The notes under the pieces are model-generated. The model was given only the letters and a program-made list of their open reading frames with translations, did no database searches and was not told where the DNA came from. From the NCBI RefSeq assembly GCF_018388425.1, contig NZ_CP074406.1:1240001-1304000 (forward strand): DNA of 64,000 nt, read 5' to 3'. Shown in pieces: positions 38,616-47,582 of this stretch. The position numbers and the translations under genes are program-made. Numbering within the stretch: position 1 is the stretch's first letter; every line of letters starts with the position of its first letter. Source of the DNA: Nocardioides faecalis. Its GTDB lineage: Bacteria > Actinomycetota > Actinomycetes > Propionibacteriales > Nocardioidaceae.

Positions 38616-38963
38616 GTGAGTGCTGACCCTGACTGCCTGTTCTGCAAGATCGTCGCCGGCGAGGTCCCGGCGGAGGTCGTCCACGCCACCGAGGGCACCG
38701 TCGCCTTCCGCGACATCAACCCCCAGGCCCCGCTGCACGTGCTCGTCGTGCCGCGCACACACGCGCCGAACGCCGCGGCGTCGGCGGAGGTGGACCCGGC
38801 CCAGTTCGCCGAGATCGCCACCGCCGCGCGCGCCGTCGCCACCGCGGAGGGGTACGACGACTACCGGCTGGTGTTCAACACCGGCGCCGGCGTCGGCCAG
38901 ACCGTCTTCCACACGCACTGCCACGTGCTCGCCGGCCGGCCGTTGACCTGGCCCCCGGGCTGA
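38616..38963 (+). CDS. HIT family protein (HinT-like)
   Basis: 115 residues. The zinc-type cysteines in DCLFCKIVAGE, the RDINPQAPLHVLVVPRTH strand and the catalytic histidine triad HTHCH near residue 103 match HinT. HinT hydrolyses AMP-lysine and aminoacyl-adenylate type phosphoramidates. GTG 38616 gives the usual N-terminus. It precedes phoH, as in many actinobacteria. Frame upstream of 38616 is antisense to the lipoprotein gene. Confidence 0.92.
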   Translation: MSADPDCLFCKIVAGEVPAEVVHATEGTVAFRDINPQAPLHVLVVPRTHAPNAAASAEVDPAQFAEIATAARAVATAEGYDDYRLVFNTGAGVGQTVFHTHCHVLAGRPLTWPPG

Positions 38964-38965
38964 GT

Positions 38966-38998
38966 CACCCCACCGCCGCCCCACCGCCGCCCCACCGC
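38966..38998. repeat. 11-bp tandem repeat after the HIT gene
   Basis: CCCCACCGCCG-type units repeat three times directly after the stop codon. Confidence 0.8.
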
Positions 38999-39067
38999 CG
39001 GGGCCCCGCTCCGGCGCACGCCGGCGGGCAGGGGCAAACGGAAGGCGGTCCGGGACGGTGCGCGGCG

Positions 39068-39073
39068 TAGGAT
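39068..39073 (+). promoter_or_regulatory. -10 hexamer TAGGAT of the phoH operon
   Basis: TAGGAT about 50 nt before phoH, implying a leader of roughly 43 nt. No clear -35. Confidence 0.45.
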
Positions 39074-39122
39074 GTGAGCCGCAAGGTCGTCCCATCGAAA
39101 GGCCGCCCGTCCTCGGGCCTAC

Positions 39123-40196
39123 ATGACAGACTCCACCCCCACTCCGATCGCCTCCGAGCCGTCGGCCGCCGCTGCTCCCATCCGGCACACCGTCGTGGTG
39201 CCGAACAGCATCGACATGGTCACCCTGTTCGGACCGGGCGACGAGCACCTGGGACTGATCGAGAAGCGCTTCGGCGCGGAGGTCCACGTCCGCGGCAACC
39301 GGGTGACGCTGGCCGGTTCTGCCGACGAGATCGCGCTCGCCGAGCGGCTGATCTCCGAGCTCGTCGCGATCCTGCGCACCGGCCAGGGCATCACCACCGA
39401 GGTCGTCGAGCGGGTCGAGGCGATGCTGCGCGCCGAGACCGCCACCTCCGAGCGGCCCGCCGACGTGCTCTCGCTCAACATCCTGAGCAACCGCGGGCGC
39501 TCCATCCGACCCAAGACGCTGAACCAGAAGCGCTACGTCGAGACCATCGACGCTCACACCATCACCTTCGGCATCGGTCCCGCCGGCACCGGCAAGACGT
39601 ACCTGGCGATGGCCAAGGCGGTGCAGGCGCTGCAGGCCAAGCAGGTCAACCGGATCATCCTGACCCGCCCGGCGGTCGAGGCCGGTGAGCGGCTCGGCTA
39701 CCTGCCCGGCACGCTCAGCGAGAAGATCGACCCCTACCTGCGCCCGCTGTACGACGCGCTGCACGACATGCTCGACCCCGAGTCGGTCCCGAAGCTGCTG
39801 GCCGCCGGCACCATCGAGGTGGCGCCGCTGGCCTACATGCGCGGCCGGTCGCTCAACGACTCCTTCATCATCCTCGACGAGGCGCAGAACACCACGCCCG
39901 AGCAGATGAAGATGTTCCTGACCCGGCTCGGGTTCGGCTCGAAGATCGTCGTCACCGGCGACACCACCCAGGTCGACCTGCCCTCGGGCACCAAGTCGGG
40001 CCTGCGCGTGGTGGAGAGCATCCTCGAGGGCGTGGAGGACCTGGCCTTCGTGCGGCTGACCAGCCACGACGTCGTACGGCACAAGCTGGTGGCCCGCATC
40101 GTCGCGGCCTACGACGAGTTCGACGCGCAGAAGGAGGCCCGGGCCGAGCTGCGCCAGGACCGCCGGTTCGACGCCAGGAAGGGCGACACGGAGTGA
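39123..40196 (+). CDS. phoH: PhoH family ATPase/RNA-binding protein
   Basis: 357 residues. An N-terminal KH-like part ([30 protein letters not shown]) precedes the P-loop ATPase: Walker [15 protein letters not shown] near residue 152, Walker [15 protein letters not shown]. This PhoH1-type arrangement, next to ybeY, points to a role with YbeY in rRNA processing and ribosome quality control. ATG 39123. The stop overlaps ybeY by 4 nt. Despite the name, phosphate control is not evident here. Confidence 0.92.
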   Translation: MTDSTPTPIASEPSAAAAPIRHTVVVPNSIDMVTLFGPGDEHLGLIEKRFGAEVHVRGNRVTLAGSADEIALAERLISELVAILRTGQGITTEVVERVEAMLRAETATSERPADVLSLNILSNRGRSIRPKTLNQKRYVETIDAHTITFGIGPAGTGKTYLAMAKAVQALQAKQVNRIILTRPAVEAGERLGYLPGTLSEKIDPYLRPLYDALHDMLDPESVPKLLAAGTIEVAPLAYMRGRSLNDSFIILDEAQNTTPEQMKMFLTRLGFGSKIVVTGDTTQVDLPSGTKSGLRVVESILEGVEDLAFVRLTSHDVVRHKLVARIVAAYDEFDAQKEARAELRQDRRFDARKGDTE

Positions 40197-40654
40197 GCAT
40201 CGAGATCCTCGACGAGTCCGGCAGCGGGCTCGACGTCAAGCACTTCTCCCGGCTGGCCCGGTTCGTGATGGACCGGATGCGCGTGCACCCGCTGGCGGAG
40301 CTGTGCATCAAGGCGGTCGACGAGGACACCATCGCCGAGCTCAACGAGAAGTGGATGGAGAAGGAGGGGCCCACCGACGTCCTCGCCTTCCCGATGGACG
40401 AGCTGCGCCCCGGCCTGGTCAACGAGGAGCCCGAGGAGGGCGTGCTGGGCGACCTGGTGCTGTGCCCGGCGATCGCGGAGAAGCAGGGCGAGGCCGCGGG
40501 CCACGGCACGCTCGCCGAGCTCGAGCTGCTCACCACCCACGGGATCCTGCACCTGCTCGGCTACGACCACGCGGAGCCCGAGGAGCACAAGGTGATGTTC
40601 GGCCTCCAGGACCAGCTGCTCGCCCAGTGGCGCGAGCACCTCGCGGCGTCGTGA
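40193..40654 (+). CDS. ybeY: rRNA maturation RNase YbeY
   Basis: 153 residues. The zinc-binding motif [11 protein letters not shown] supplies His116, His120 and His126; the [10 protein letters not shown] strand and the conserved [11 protein letters not shown] are present. YbeY is an endoribonuclease for 16S rRNA 3-prime maturation and 70S quality control. GTG 40193 overlaps phoH (GTGA). A 12-bp repeat and the CBS protein gene follow. Confidence 0.95.
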   Translation: MSIEILDESGSGLDVKHFSRLARFVMDRMRVHPLAELCIKAVDEDTIAELNEKWMEKEGPTDVLAFPMDELRPGLVNEEPEEGVLGDLVLCPAIAEKQGEAAGHGTLAELELLTTHGILHLLGYDHAEPEEHKVMFGLQDQLLAQWREHLAAS

Positions 40655-40674
40655 CGGTGCTGCAACCGATCGCC

Positions 40675-40710
40675 CAGCCGGTCGTACAGCCGGTCGTCCA
40701 GCCGGACGAG
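40675..40710 (+). repeat. 12-bp tandem repeat between ybeY and the CBS protein gene
   Basis: CAGCCGGTCGTA, CAGCCGGTCGTC and CAGCCGGACGAG in a row. Confidence 0.8.
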
Positions 40711-40724
40711 GGGCGCTGGAAGGC

Positions 40725-42011
40725 ATGAGCGCCGGCAGTCTGTGGCCGCTCGCAGCGGCCGCACTCCTCGTCGTCCTGGCCGGGCTCTTCGCAGCCGCCG
40801 ACGCCGCCATCGCCGGGTTCTCGCGCGCCCGCGCGCAGGAGATGGCGGCCGAGGGCCGGGCTGGTGCGGCCCGGCTGGTCGCCGTGCTCGACGACGCCCC
40901 GCGCCACCTCAACACCGCGCTGCTGCTGCAGCTGCTGTGCGAGATCGCGGCGACCGTGATCGTGGCGATGCACGTCGACGACCGTGTCGACGCCGCCTGG
41001 TGGGTGCGCGGCGGGATCGTCCTGGGCGTCATGCTCGTGGTGTCGTTCGTCGTCATCGGCGTCGCCCCGCGCACGGTGGGCCGCCAGCACGCCGACACCG
41101 TGGCCGTGTGGGCCGCGTGGCCGTTGTCGCTGCTGACCGCGGTGCTCGGGCCCGTGCCGCGGCTGCTGATCCTCATCGGCAACGCGATCACGCCGGGACG
41201 CGGCTTCAGCGAGGGCCCGTTCTCCACCGAGACCGAGCTGCGCGAGATGGTCGACATCGCCGAGGCCTCCGAGCTGATCGAGGCCGAGGAGCGGCGGATG
41301 ATCCACTCGGTCTTCGACTTCGGCGACACCACGGTGCGCGAGGTGATGGTGCCCCGCGGCGACGTGCTCTACATCGAGAACTACAAGAACCTGCGCCAGG
41401 CGCTCTCGCTGTTCCTGCGCTCGGGCTTCTCCCGCATCCCCGTGGTCGGTGACAACCTCGACGACGTGCGCGGGCTGGTCTACCTCAAGGACGTCGTCCG
41501 CCGTGACTTCGAGGACCCCGACGTCGAGCTGACCCAGCGCGTGGAGGAGATCATGCGCCCGGTGCTGTGGGTGCCGGAGTCCAAGCCGGTCGACGACCTG
41601 CTGCGCGAGATGCAGACCCGGCGCCAGCACGTGGCGATCGTGGTCGACGAGTACGGCGGCACCGCGGGCCTGATCACCATCGAGGACCTGCTCGAGGAGA
41701 TCGTCGGTGAGATCACCGACGAGTACGACCAGGAGGAGGTCGAGGTCGAGCACCTCGAGGACAGCCTCGTCCGGGTCTCCTCGCGCTACCCGGTCGACGA
41801 CCTCGACGAGCTCTTCGGCTTCACCATCGAGGAGGAGGACGTCGACTCCGTCGGCGGCCTGCTCGCCAAGCACCTCGGCAAGGTGCCGATCCCGGGCTCG
41901 GTGGTCGAGGCGCACGGCCTGCGGTTCGAGGCCGAGCGCACCCGGGGTCGCCGCAAGAAGATCGACACCGTGCTGATCTCCCGGGTGGAGCCGGAGGAGG
42001 CCGCGGTCTGA
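40725..42011 (+). CDS. CNNM/CorC-type CBS domain membrane protein (hemolysin C family)
   Basis: 428 residues. An N-terminal DUF21/CNNM membrane domain with about four helices (1-155) is followed by a linker ([31 protein letters not shown]), a CBS pair ([36 protein letters not shown]) and a CorC/HlyC C-terminal domain ([14 protein letters not shown]). Such proteins bind ATP-Mg and are linked to magnesium export. Its place between ybeY and era is conserved. ATG 40725; the preceding repeat holds no gene. Confidence 0.92.
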   Translation: MSAGSLWPLAAAALLVVLAGLFAAADAAIAGFSRARAQEMAAEGRAGAARLVAVLDDAPRHLNTALLLQLLCEIAATVIVAMHVDDRVDAAWWVRGGIVLGVMLVVSFVVIGVAPRTVGRQHADTVAVWAAWPLSLLTAVLGPVPRLLILIGNAITPGRGFSEGPFSTETELREMVDIAEASELIEAEERRMIHSVFDFGDTTVREVMVPRGDVLYIENYKNLRQALSLFLRSGFSRIPVVGDNLDDVRGLVYLKDVVRRDFEDPDVELTQRVEEIMRPVLWVPESKPVDDLLREMQTRRQHVAIVVDEYGGTAGLITIEDLLEEIVGEITDEYDQEEVEVEHLEDSLVRVSSRYPVDDLDELFGFTIEEEDVDSVGGLLAKHLGKVPIPGSVVEAHGLRFEAERTRGRRKKIDTVLISRVEPEEAAV

Positions 42012-42024
42012 GGCCTCCGCCTGC

Positions 42025-42069
42025 GGGGTCTCAGGCTCCGGGGTCTCAGGCTCCGGGGTCTCAGGCTCC
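42025..42069. repeat. 15-bp tandem repeat, 3 copies, containing the DUF1330 stop
   Basis: GGGGTCTCAGGCTCC at 42025, 42040 and 42055. The third copy contains the TGA (42061-42063 on the minus strand) of the DUF1330 gene. Confidence 0.92.
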
Positions 42070-42348
42070 AGGGACGATGCGGATGTCGCGCACCGCGCCG
42101 CCGTCCAGGGCGGCGAGGGCCTCGGCGTAGGCGGGGGAGTCGTGCGCGGCGACGGCTGCCTCGACGCTGTCGAACTCGATCAGCACCACACGCTCCTCGA
42201 TGCCCTGCTCCCACCACGCCTCGGCCACGCCCCGGGCCAGGAACGTGCCGCCGGCCGCGGTCAGGGCGGGCAGCGCGAGCTTGGCGTAGGCGGCCATCTT
42301 GTCCGCGTCGAGGATCTCGGAGTAGCTGCTGATCCAGTAGGCAGTCAT
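42061..42348 (-). CDS. DUF1330 domain-containing protein
   Basis: 95 residues, a ferredoxin-like dimeric alpha-beta barrel protein: MTAYWISSYSEILDADKMAAY, GGTFLARGVAEAWWEQG, ERVVLIEFDSVEAAVAAHDSPAYAEAL. Function of DUF1330 is unknown. ATG 42348 is 6 nt after CAGGAT. It is inserted on the minus strand within the otherwise plus-strand ybeY-era block, and its last codons are part of a tandem repeat. Confidence 0.88.
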   Translation of the reverse strand: MTAYWISSYSEILDADKMAAYAKLALPALTAAGGTFLARGVAEAWWEQGIEERVVLIEFDSVEAAVAAHDSPAYAEALAALDGGAVRDIRIVPGA

Positions 42349-42354
42349 GGCGTC

Positions 42355-42360
42355 ATCCTG
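42355..42360 (-). promoter_or_regulatory. -10 hexamer CAGGAT for the DUF1330 gene
   Basis: CAGGAT on the minus strand, 6 nt, ATG at 42348. Confidence 0.4.
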
Positions 42361-42424
42361 CCGGACCTGCCGCCGGCCCAGGCCGCTGGTGCCCCTCGGC
42401 GCACACGTGGGGGAGAGCGTCGGC

Positions 42425-42430
42425 GATAAT
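42425..42430 (+). promoter_or_regulatory. -10 hexamer GATAAT for the Cdd-like gene
   Basis: GATAAT, 7 nt, ATG at 42438: a near-consensus leaderless-type promoter. Confidence 0.55.
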
Positions 42431-42437
42431 CGGCCCC

Positions 42438-42782
42438 ATGTCCGAGATGTCCGCCGAGGACCAGAAGCTCGTCACGCTCGCTCGCGCCACCCGCGCCCGG
42501 ATCTCCGCCGCCGAGGGCGCCGCGGTGCGCGACGCCGACGGCCGGACCTACGCCGCCGCGACCGTCGACCTGCCGTCGCTGCAGCTGAGCGCCGTGCAGT
42601 CCGTCGTGGCCATGGCCGTGGCCTCCGGCTCCACCGGCGTCAGCGCCTGCGTGGTGCTGGGCGAGGCCGGCGAGCTGACCGAGCCCGACGCCGCCGTGCT
42701 CACCGACTTCGCGGCCGAGGGCGGGGTGCTGGTGCACACCGGGGACCCGCGCGGCACGATCGCGCGCTCCACGGCTCTCTGA
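42438..42782 (+). CDS. cytidine deaminase-like protein lacking the zinc ligands
   Basis: 114 residues. The fold signature of cytidine deaminase is visible (GAAVRDADGRTYAAATVDLPSLQLSAVQSVVAMAVASGS). However, the catalytic CAE block is replaced by AVQ and the PCxxC pair is missing, so it cannot bind zinc in the usual way. The same kind of protein lies between the CBS protein gene and era in mycobacteria. It is probably a non-catalytic, conserved pseudoenzyme. ATG 42438 follows GATAAT; ATG 42447 is an alternative. Of the gap 42783-42928 I can say nothing further. Confidence 0.75.
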   Translation: MSEMSAEDQKLVTLARATRARISAAEGAAVRDADGRTYAAATVDLPSLQLSAVQSVVAMAVASGSTGVSACVVLGEAGELTEPDAAVLTDFAAEGGVLVHTGDPRGTIARSTAL

Positions 42783-42928
42783 GCGATCCGGGCCGCCACC
42801 GCCCGCCGGGGCCGGTGATCGACCGGGTGGTGAAGCCCGGGTTACCCGCCGGTTTCGGCCGCCGTCCACCTCGAGTCCGGCTACGAAATTCCTGTGTTCG
42901 CTCTCGACGGCCGAGGGGTGGGCAGGGG

Positions 42929-42934
42929 TAGATT
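42929..42934 (+). promoter_or_regulatory. -10 hexamer TAGATT for tmsA/bfaA
   Basis: TAGATT, 6 nt, GTG at 42941. A TCGACG (42904-42909) lies 19 nt upstream and is a possible -35. Confidence 0.5.
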
Positions 42935-42940
42935 CGAGCG

Positions 42941-44320
42941 GTGGCAGACCGTGGCTGGCAGCAGCACCGAAGCGCCGTCGACAGGCTGAGGGCGTCGTAC
43001 GACGCGGTGCCCGAGGGCCGGCCGGTCCGGCTGGCCAAGCGCACCACGAACCTCTTCCGGGCCCGTGCCGCCACCGACGCGCCGGGTCTCGACGTCAGCG
43101 GCCTGGACGGCGTGATCGAGGTCCGCACCGACGGTCCGGACGGTCCGGTGGCCGAGGTGCAGGGCATGTGCACCTACGAGGACCTGGTCGACGCGACGCT
43201 GCCCCACGGCCTGATGCCCTACGTGGTGCCGCAGCTGCGCACGATCACCCTCGGCGGTGCGGTGACCGGGATGGGCATCGAGGCCACCAGCTTCCGGCTC
43301 GGGCTGCCACACGAGTCGGTGCTGGAGATGGACGTGTTCACGGGTGCGGGCGAGGTGGTCACCACCCGCCCGGGCGAGGAGCTGTTCGACGCCTTCCCCA
43401 ACTCCTACGGCTCGCTGGGCTACGCCACCCGGCTGCGGATCCGTCTCGCGCAGGCCCCGCCCTACGTCGCGCTGCGCCACCTCCGCTTCGACGACACCGG
43501 CCTGCTCGCCAAGGCCATCGAGGAGATCACCGCCGCCAAGGAGCACGACGGCCAACGGGTCGACGGCCTCGACGGTGTCTCCTTCGGCCCCGGTGAGCAC
43601 GTGCTGACCCTGGCCCGGTGGACCGCCGAGCCCGGCGCCACCTCCGACTACGCAGGCCACGACGTCTACTACCGCTCCCTGCGCACCCGTGACTCCGACC
43701 GGCTCACCACCTACGACTACCTGTGGCGCTGGGACACCGACTGGTTCTGGTGCTCACGCGCCTTCGGTGCCCAGGACCCGCGGATCCGGCGGCTGTGGCC
43801 GCGCCGGCTGCGCCGCTCGGACGTCTACATGCGCCTGCTCGGGCTGGACCGCCGCTTCGGCATCGCCGACCGGCTCGACCGGCGCGCCGGACGCCCGCAG
43901 CGCGAGCGGGTGGTGCAGGACGTCGAGGTGCCCCTCGAGCGACTGGGGGAGTTCCTGAGCTGGTTCGACGAGGAGGTCGGGATGCGGCCGGTGTGGCTGT
44001 GCCCCCTGGTCTCCACCGGCACCGTCTCGGGCGCCCAGTGGCCGACGTACCCGCTCGAGCCCCGACGCCTCTACGTCAACATCGGCTTCTGGGGCACGGT
44101 GCACGTCGGCCCCGACGCGTCACAGGCGCCGCGCAACCGTGCCATCGAGGCGAAGGTGCACGAGCTGGGCGGGCACAAGTCGCTGTACTCGGAGGCCTTC
44201 TACGACGCCGAGACGTTCGACGCCCTGTACAACACCGCGCACCTGGCGCAGGTGAAGCGACGCTTCGACCCCGACGGTCGACTGACGACTCTCTACGACA
44301 AGGCGGTGAAGAGCAGATGA
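42941..44320 (+). CDS. tmsA: FAD-binding oxidoreductase, 10-methyl fatty acid reductase type
   Basis: 459 residues. A PCMH-type FAD domain (about 50-200; CTYEDLVDATLPHGLMPYVV, LRTITLGGAVTGMGIEATSF) resembles the sterol-24-reductase/DHCR24-like branch. The next gene encodes a cyclopropane-synthase-like methyltransferase overlapping by 4 nt. That pair is the known BfaA-BfaB (TmsA-TmsB) system. BfaB methylenates oleoyl lipids at C10 and BfaA reduces the methylene group to give 10-methylstearic (tuberculostearic) acid. GTG 42941 is fixed by the -10 site. Assignment depends on the gene pair as well as the domain. Confidence 0.85.
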   Translation: MADRGWQQHRSAVDRLRASYDAVPEGRPVRLAKRTTNLFRARAATDAPGLDVSGLDGVIEVRTDGPDGPVAEVQGMCTYEDLVDATLPHGLMPYVVPQLRTITLGGAVTGMGIEATSFRLGLPHESVLEMDVFTGAGEVVTTRPGEELFDAFPNSYGSLGYATRLRIRLAQAPPYVALRHLRFDDTGLLAKAIEEITAAKEHDGQRVDGLDGVSFGPGEHVLTLARWTAEPGATSDYAGHDVYYRSLRTRDSDRLTTYDYLWRWDTDWFWCSRAFGAQDPRIRRLWPRRLRRSDVYMRLLGLDRRFGIADRLDRRAGRPQRERVVQDVEVPLERLGEFLSWFDEEVGMRPVWLCPLVSTGTVSGAQWPTYPLEPRRLYVNIGFWGTVHVGPDASQAPRNRAIEAKVHELGGHKSLYSEAFYDAETFDALYNTAHLAQVKRRFDPDGRLTTLYDKAVKSR

Positions 44321-45606
44321 GCAGCACGTTCATCGCACCGACGATCGCGTCCCTGTTCCCCGGCGGCCTCCCCCTCTGGCTGCGCGCCTACGACGGCTCG
44401 GTGGCCGGCGACGAGAGCGTCCCCTACGGCCTGGAGATCACCAGCCGGCGCGGTCTGGCCTACATGATGACGGCCCCGGGCGACCTCGGTCTGGCCCGCG
44501 CCTACGTCGCCGGCGACCTGGTGCTGCACGGGGTGCACCCCGGCGACCCGTACGAGGCCATCGCCCGGCTCAAGGGCCACACCGGCTTCAAGATCCCCAA
44601 CCCGGCGAAGCTCGCCGGCCTCGTGGCCGCGCTCGGCGTGGGGAACCTGGTGCCGCCGCACCCGCCGGCCCAGGAGCACCTGCCGGCGTGGCGCCGCCGC
44701 GCGGAAGGGATGCGCGCGCTGACCTCGTGGGGTCGGCACTCCCAGCAGCGCGACGCGGATGCGATCCACCACCACTACGACGTCTCGAACACCTTCTACG
44801 AGCACGTCCTCGGGGAGTCGATGACCTACACCTGCGCGGTGTTCCCCACGCCGCAGGCCTCGCTGGAGGAGGCGCAGGAGAACAAGTACGACCTGGTCTG
44901 CCGCAAGCTGGACCTCAAGCCCGGCCAGCGGCTGCTCGACCTGGGCTGCGGGTGGGGCGGCATGGTGCGCCACGCCGCCCGGCACTACGGCGTGAAGGCC
45001 CTGGGCGTGACCCTCTCGCGTGAGCAGGCCACCTGGGCGCAGAACGAGATCAAGCGCCAGGGGCTCGACGACCTCGCCGAGGTCCGGCACCTGGACTACC
45101 GCGACGTCGCCGAGACCGACTTCGACGCGGTCAGCTCGATCGGGCTCACCGAGCACATCGGCGTGGCCAACTACCCGGCGTACTTCGCCTTCATCCACGA
45201 CAAGCTCAAGCCGCAGGGGCGGATGCTCAACCACTGCATCACCCGCCACGACAACCGCGGCAGCGCCCACGCCGGTGCGTTCATCGACCGCTACGTCTTC
45301 CCCGACGGGGAGCTGGCCGGGTCCGGCACCATCGTGCGTGCCGTGGAGGACGCCGGCCTCGAGGTCCAGCACCACGAGAACTTCCGCGAGCACTACGCCA
45401 AGACCCTCGCGGGCTGGTGCCGCAACCTCGCCGAGAACTGGGACGCCTGCGTGGCGGAGACGAACGAGGGCACCGCGCGGGTGTGGGGCCTGTACATGGC
45501 GGGCTCACGCATCGGTTTCGAGCGCAACGAGATCCAGCTGCACCACGTGCTCGCCACGAAGACCGTCGACGGGGTCAGCGGCTACCCGCTGAGGCACGAG
45601 TTCTGA
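44317..45606 (+). CDS. tmsB: SAM-dependent fatty-acid methyltransferase, cyclopropane synthase family (BfaB/TmsB)
   Basis: 429 residues. The CFA-synthase blocks are AIHHHYDVSNTFYEHVLGES, the SAM loop LLDLGCGWGGMVRHAARHYG near 207-226, SIGLTEHIGVANYPAYF and the late GWCRNLAENWDACV. The N-terminal 115 residues are the lipid-binding part typical for this family. It should transfer a methyl(ene) group onto the double bond of phospholipid-bound oleate. ATG 44317 overlaps the stop of the oxidoreductase gene, so both are made together. 10-methyl fatty acids are common in Nocardioides. Confidence 0.88.
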   Translation: MSSTFIAPTIASLFPGGLPLWLRAYDGSVAGDESVPYGLEITSRRGLAYMMTAPGDLGLARAYVAGDLVLHGVHPGDPYEAIARLKGHTGFKIPNPAKLAGLVAALGVGNLVPPHPPAQEHLPAWRRRAEGMRALTSWGRHSQQRDADAIHHHYDVSNTFYEHVLGESMTYTCAVFPTPQASLEEAQENKYDLVCRKLDLKPGQRLLDLGCGWGGMVRHAARHYGVKALGVTLSREQATWAQNEIKRQGLDDLAEVRHLDYRDVAETDFDAVSSIGLTEHIGVANYPAYFAFIHDKLKPQGRMLNHCITRHDNRGSAHAGAFIDRYVFPDGELAGSGTIVRAVEDAGLEVQHHENFREHYAKTLAGWCRNLAENWDACVAETNEGTARVWGLYMAGSRIGFERNEIQLHHVLATKTVDGVSGYPLRHEF

Positions 45607-45617
45607 GTCCCCACCGG

Positions 45618-45623
45618 TAGCCT
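45618..45623 (+). promoter_or_regulatory. -10 hexamer TAGCCT for the siderophore-interacting protein gene
   Basis: TAGCCT, 6 nt, GTG at 45630, between tmsB and the next gene. Confidence 0.5.
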
Positions 45624-45629
45624 TGGCCG

Positions 45630-46403
45630 GTGAGCACCAGGGCCCAGCAGCACACCGGCACCGTCGTCGCCCGCGACGAGGTCACCCCCCACCTGGTGCG
45701 GCTGACGCTGGAGGTGCCGGGCTTCACCAGCACCGGCATCGCTGATGAGTGGGTCGGCCTGGTGGTGCCCGGCCAGTTCCAGAGCCGGTACTACACCGTG
45801 CGCTCCCACGAGGGGTCGCGGATCGTGCTCGACGTGGTCGTGCACGAGGTCGGGCTGGTCACCGAGTGGGCGCTCGGCGACCCCGTCGGCCAGCAGGTGA
45901 CGATCACCGAGGCGAAGGGCTCCTTCGCCCCGCCCGCCGACGCCTCCTGGCTGCTGCTGGTCGGCGACCTGACCGCGCTGCCCGCGATGGCCCGCATCGC
46001 CGTCGAGCACGGCGCCGCGCTGCCCACCCGGGTCGTGGCCGAGGTGCCCGCCGACTCCCGCGTCGCCGGCTACTTCCCCGACACGGTCGAGGTGTCCTGG
46101 CTGCCGGGAGACGGCGAGAGCCGGCTCGCCGAGGTGGTCGCCGAGCTGGACTGGCCCGAGGGCCCGGGCTACTTCTGGATGGCGGGGGAGTCTGCGCAGA
46201 TGCGCGCCATCCGCAAGCACCTCATGCGGGAGCGGAAGCTGCCGAGCACGCACTACGACGTGATGGGCTACTGGCGCTCGGTCACCCAGCGACAGCCCCG
46301 CGCGGTGGACCCGGGACCGATCTGGCGGGCCGGCAAGGCCGCCGGGAAGTCCGACGAGGAGATCTGGGCCGACTACGACGCAGCACAGGGAGCACAGCAG
46401 TGA
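45630..46403 (+). CDS. siderophore-interacting protein (FAD-linked ferric reductase)
   Basis: 257 residues. The FAD-binding block RYYTVRS, the strand VVVHEVGLVTEWAL and WLLLVGDLTALPAMARI match the SIP/ViuB family, with the C-terminal NADPH part GYFWMAGESAQMRAIRKHL and the typical end MGYWRSV...DEEIWADY. These proteins reduce ferric siderophores or bound iron in the cytoplasm. No siderophore genes lie near; the closest neighbours are the tms pair, so it might alternatively supply electrons there, which is speculation. Its own -10 site suggests separate control. The stop overlaps era by 4 nt. Confidence 0.87.
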   Translation: MSTRAQQHTGTVVARDEVTPHLVRLTLEVPGFTSTGIADEWVGLVVPGQFQSRYYTVRSHEGSRIVLDVVVHEVGLVTEWALGDPVGQQVTITEAKGSFAPPADASWLLLVGDLTALPAMARIAVEHGAALPTRVVAEVPADSRVAGYFPDTVEVSWLPGDGESRLAEVVAELDWPEGPGYFWMAGESAQMRAIRKHLMRERKLPSTHYDVMGYWRSVTQRQPRAVDPGPIWRAGKAAGKSDEEIWADYDAAQGAQQ

Positions 46404-47578
46404 CCGAGCCGACCGAGGCCAACGAGACCACCGAGGCCTCCGACCCCACCGCGCAGCCCGCGCCGGGCGAGGGCAACGAGCCCGACGCACCGCGTGAGAC
46501 CGACGCGCCGGACGCCGCCCCCGACCTCCAGGACGAGGACGCCGACGAGGACGCCGACGAGGACGACGACGACTTCGAGGACGAGGACGACGACTTCGAC
46601 GAGGAGTTCGGTGCCCTGCCGCCCCCGGCGCCCGCGGTCGGCGGCTTCGGTGGGGAGGTCCCCGAGGGCTACCGCAGCGGCTTCGCCTGCTTCGTGGGCC
46701 GGCCCAACGTCGGCAAGTCCACGCTGACCAACGCGCTGGTCGGGCAGAAGATCGTGATCACCTCGGACAAGCCGCAGACCACGCGGACCGTGGTGCGCGG
46801 CATCCTGCACCGCCCCGACGGCCAGCTCGTGCTCGTCGACACCCCGGGGCTGCACCGTCCCCGCACGCTGCTGGGGGAGCGGCTCAACGACCTGGTGAAG
46901 ACCACGTGGGCCGAGGTCGACGTGGTCGCGGTCTGCTTCCCCGCCGACGAGAAGATCGGCCCCGGCGACACGTTCCTGGTCAACGAGCTGGCCAAGGTGC
47001 GTCGTACCACGAAGATCGCGGTGGTGACCAAGACCGACCTGGCCACGCCCGAGCGGATCGCCGAGCACCTCCTCGACATCGTCGAGCTCGGCCGCAGCAC
47101 CGGCACCGAGTGGGCCGAGATCGTGCCGGTGTCCTCGGTGGCCGGCGACCAGATCGACCTCCTCGCCGAGCTGCTGGTCGCCCTGATGCCGGAGGGGCCG
47201 GCGCTCTACCCCGACGGTGACCTCACCGACGCACCTGAGGAGGTGCTGGCCGCGGAGCTGATCCGCGAGGCCGCCCTCGACGGCGTGCGTGATGAGCTGC
47301 CGCACTCGATCGCGGTGGTGGTCGAGGAGATGGGCCTGCGCGAGGACCGGCCCGCGGACAGGCCGCTGCTCGACATCCACGCCAACGTCTACGTCGAGCG
47401 GGACTCCCAGAAGGGCATCATGATCGGCCGCAAGGGCGCGCGGCTGCGTCAGGTGGGCACGGTGGCGCGTCAGCAGATCGAGGCGCTCCTCGGCACGCCG
47501 GTCTACCTGGACCTGCACGTCAAGGTCGCCAAGGACTGGCAGCGCGACCCGCGCCAGCTGCGCAAGCTGGGCTTCTGA
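46400..47578 (+). CDS. era: GTPase Era with acidic N-terminal extension
   Basis: 392 residues; the usual length is about 300. G1 GRPNVGKST (100-108), G3 DTPGLHRPR, G4 TKTD and a C-terminal KH domain (RKGARLRQVGTVARQQIEALLG; KVAKDWQRDPRQLRKLGF) are intact. Era binds the 3-prime end of 16S rRNA and acts in 30S maturation, with YbeY nearby. The first 95 residues are extra: a Glu/Pro/Thr-rich stretch then 22 acidic residues out of 28 (positions 42-69). GTG 46400 overlaps the SIP gene by 4 nt. A later start would lack a good codon until close to the G1 loop. Confidence 0.95.
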   Translation: MTEPTEANETTEASDPTAQPAPGEGNEPDAPRETDAPDAAPDLQDEDADEDADEDDDDFEDEDDDFDEEFGALPPPAPAVGGFGGEVPEGYRSGFACFVGRPNVGKSTLTNALVGQKIVITSDKPQTTRTVVRGILHRPDGQLVLVDTPGLHRPRTLLGERLNDLVKTTWAEVDVVAVCFPADEKIGPGDTFLVNELAKVRRTTKIAVVTKTDLATPERIAEHLLDIVELGRSTGTEWAEIVPVSSVAGDQIDLLAELLVALMPEGPALYPDGDLTDAPEEVLAAELIREAALDGVRDELPHSIAVVVEEMGLREDRPADRPLLDIHANVYVERDSQKGIMIGRKGARLRQVGTVARQQIEALLGTPVYLDLHVKVAKDWQRDPRQLRKLGF

Positions 47579-47582
47579 GGGC

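Noticed and set aside
42783..42928. Hidden gene or operator in the 146-nt gap before tmsA
   Set aside because: No open frame with start and ribosome-binding site and no convincing palindrome.
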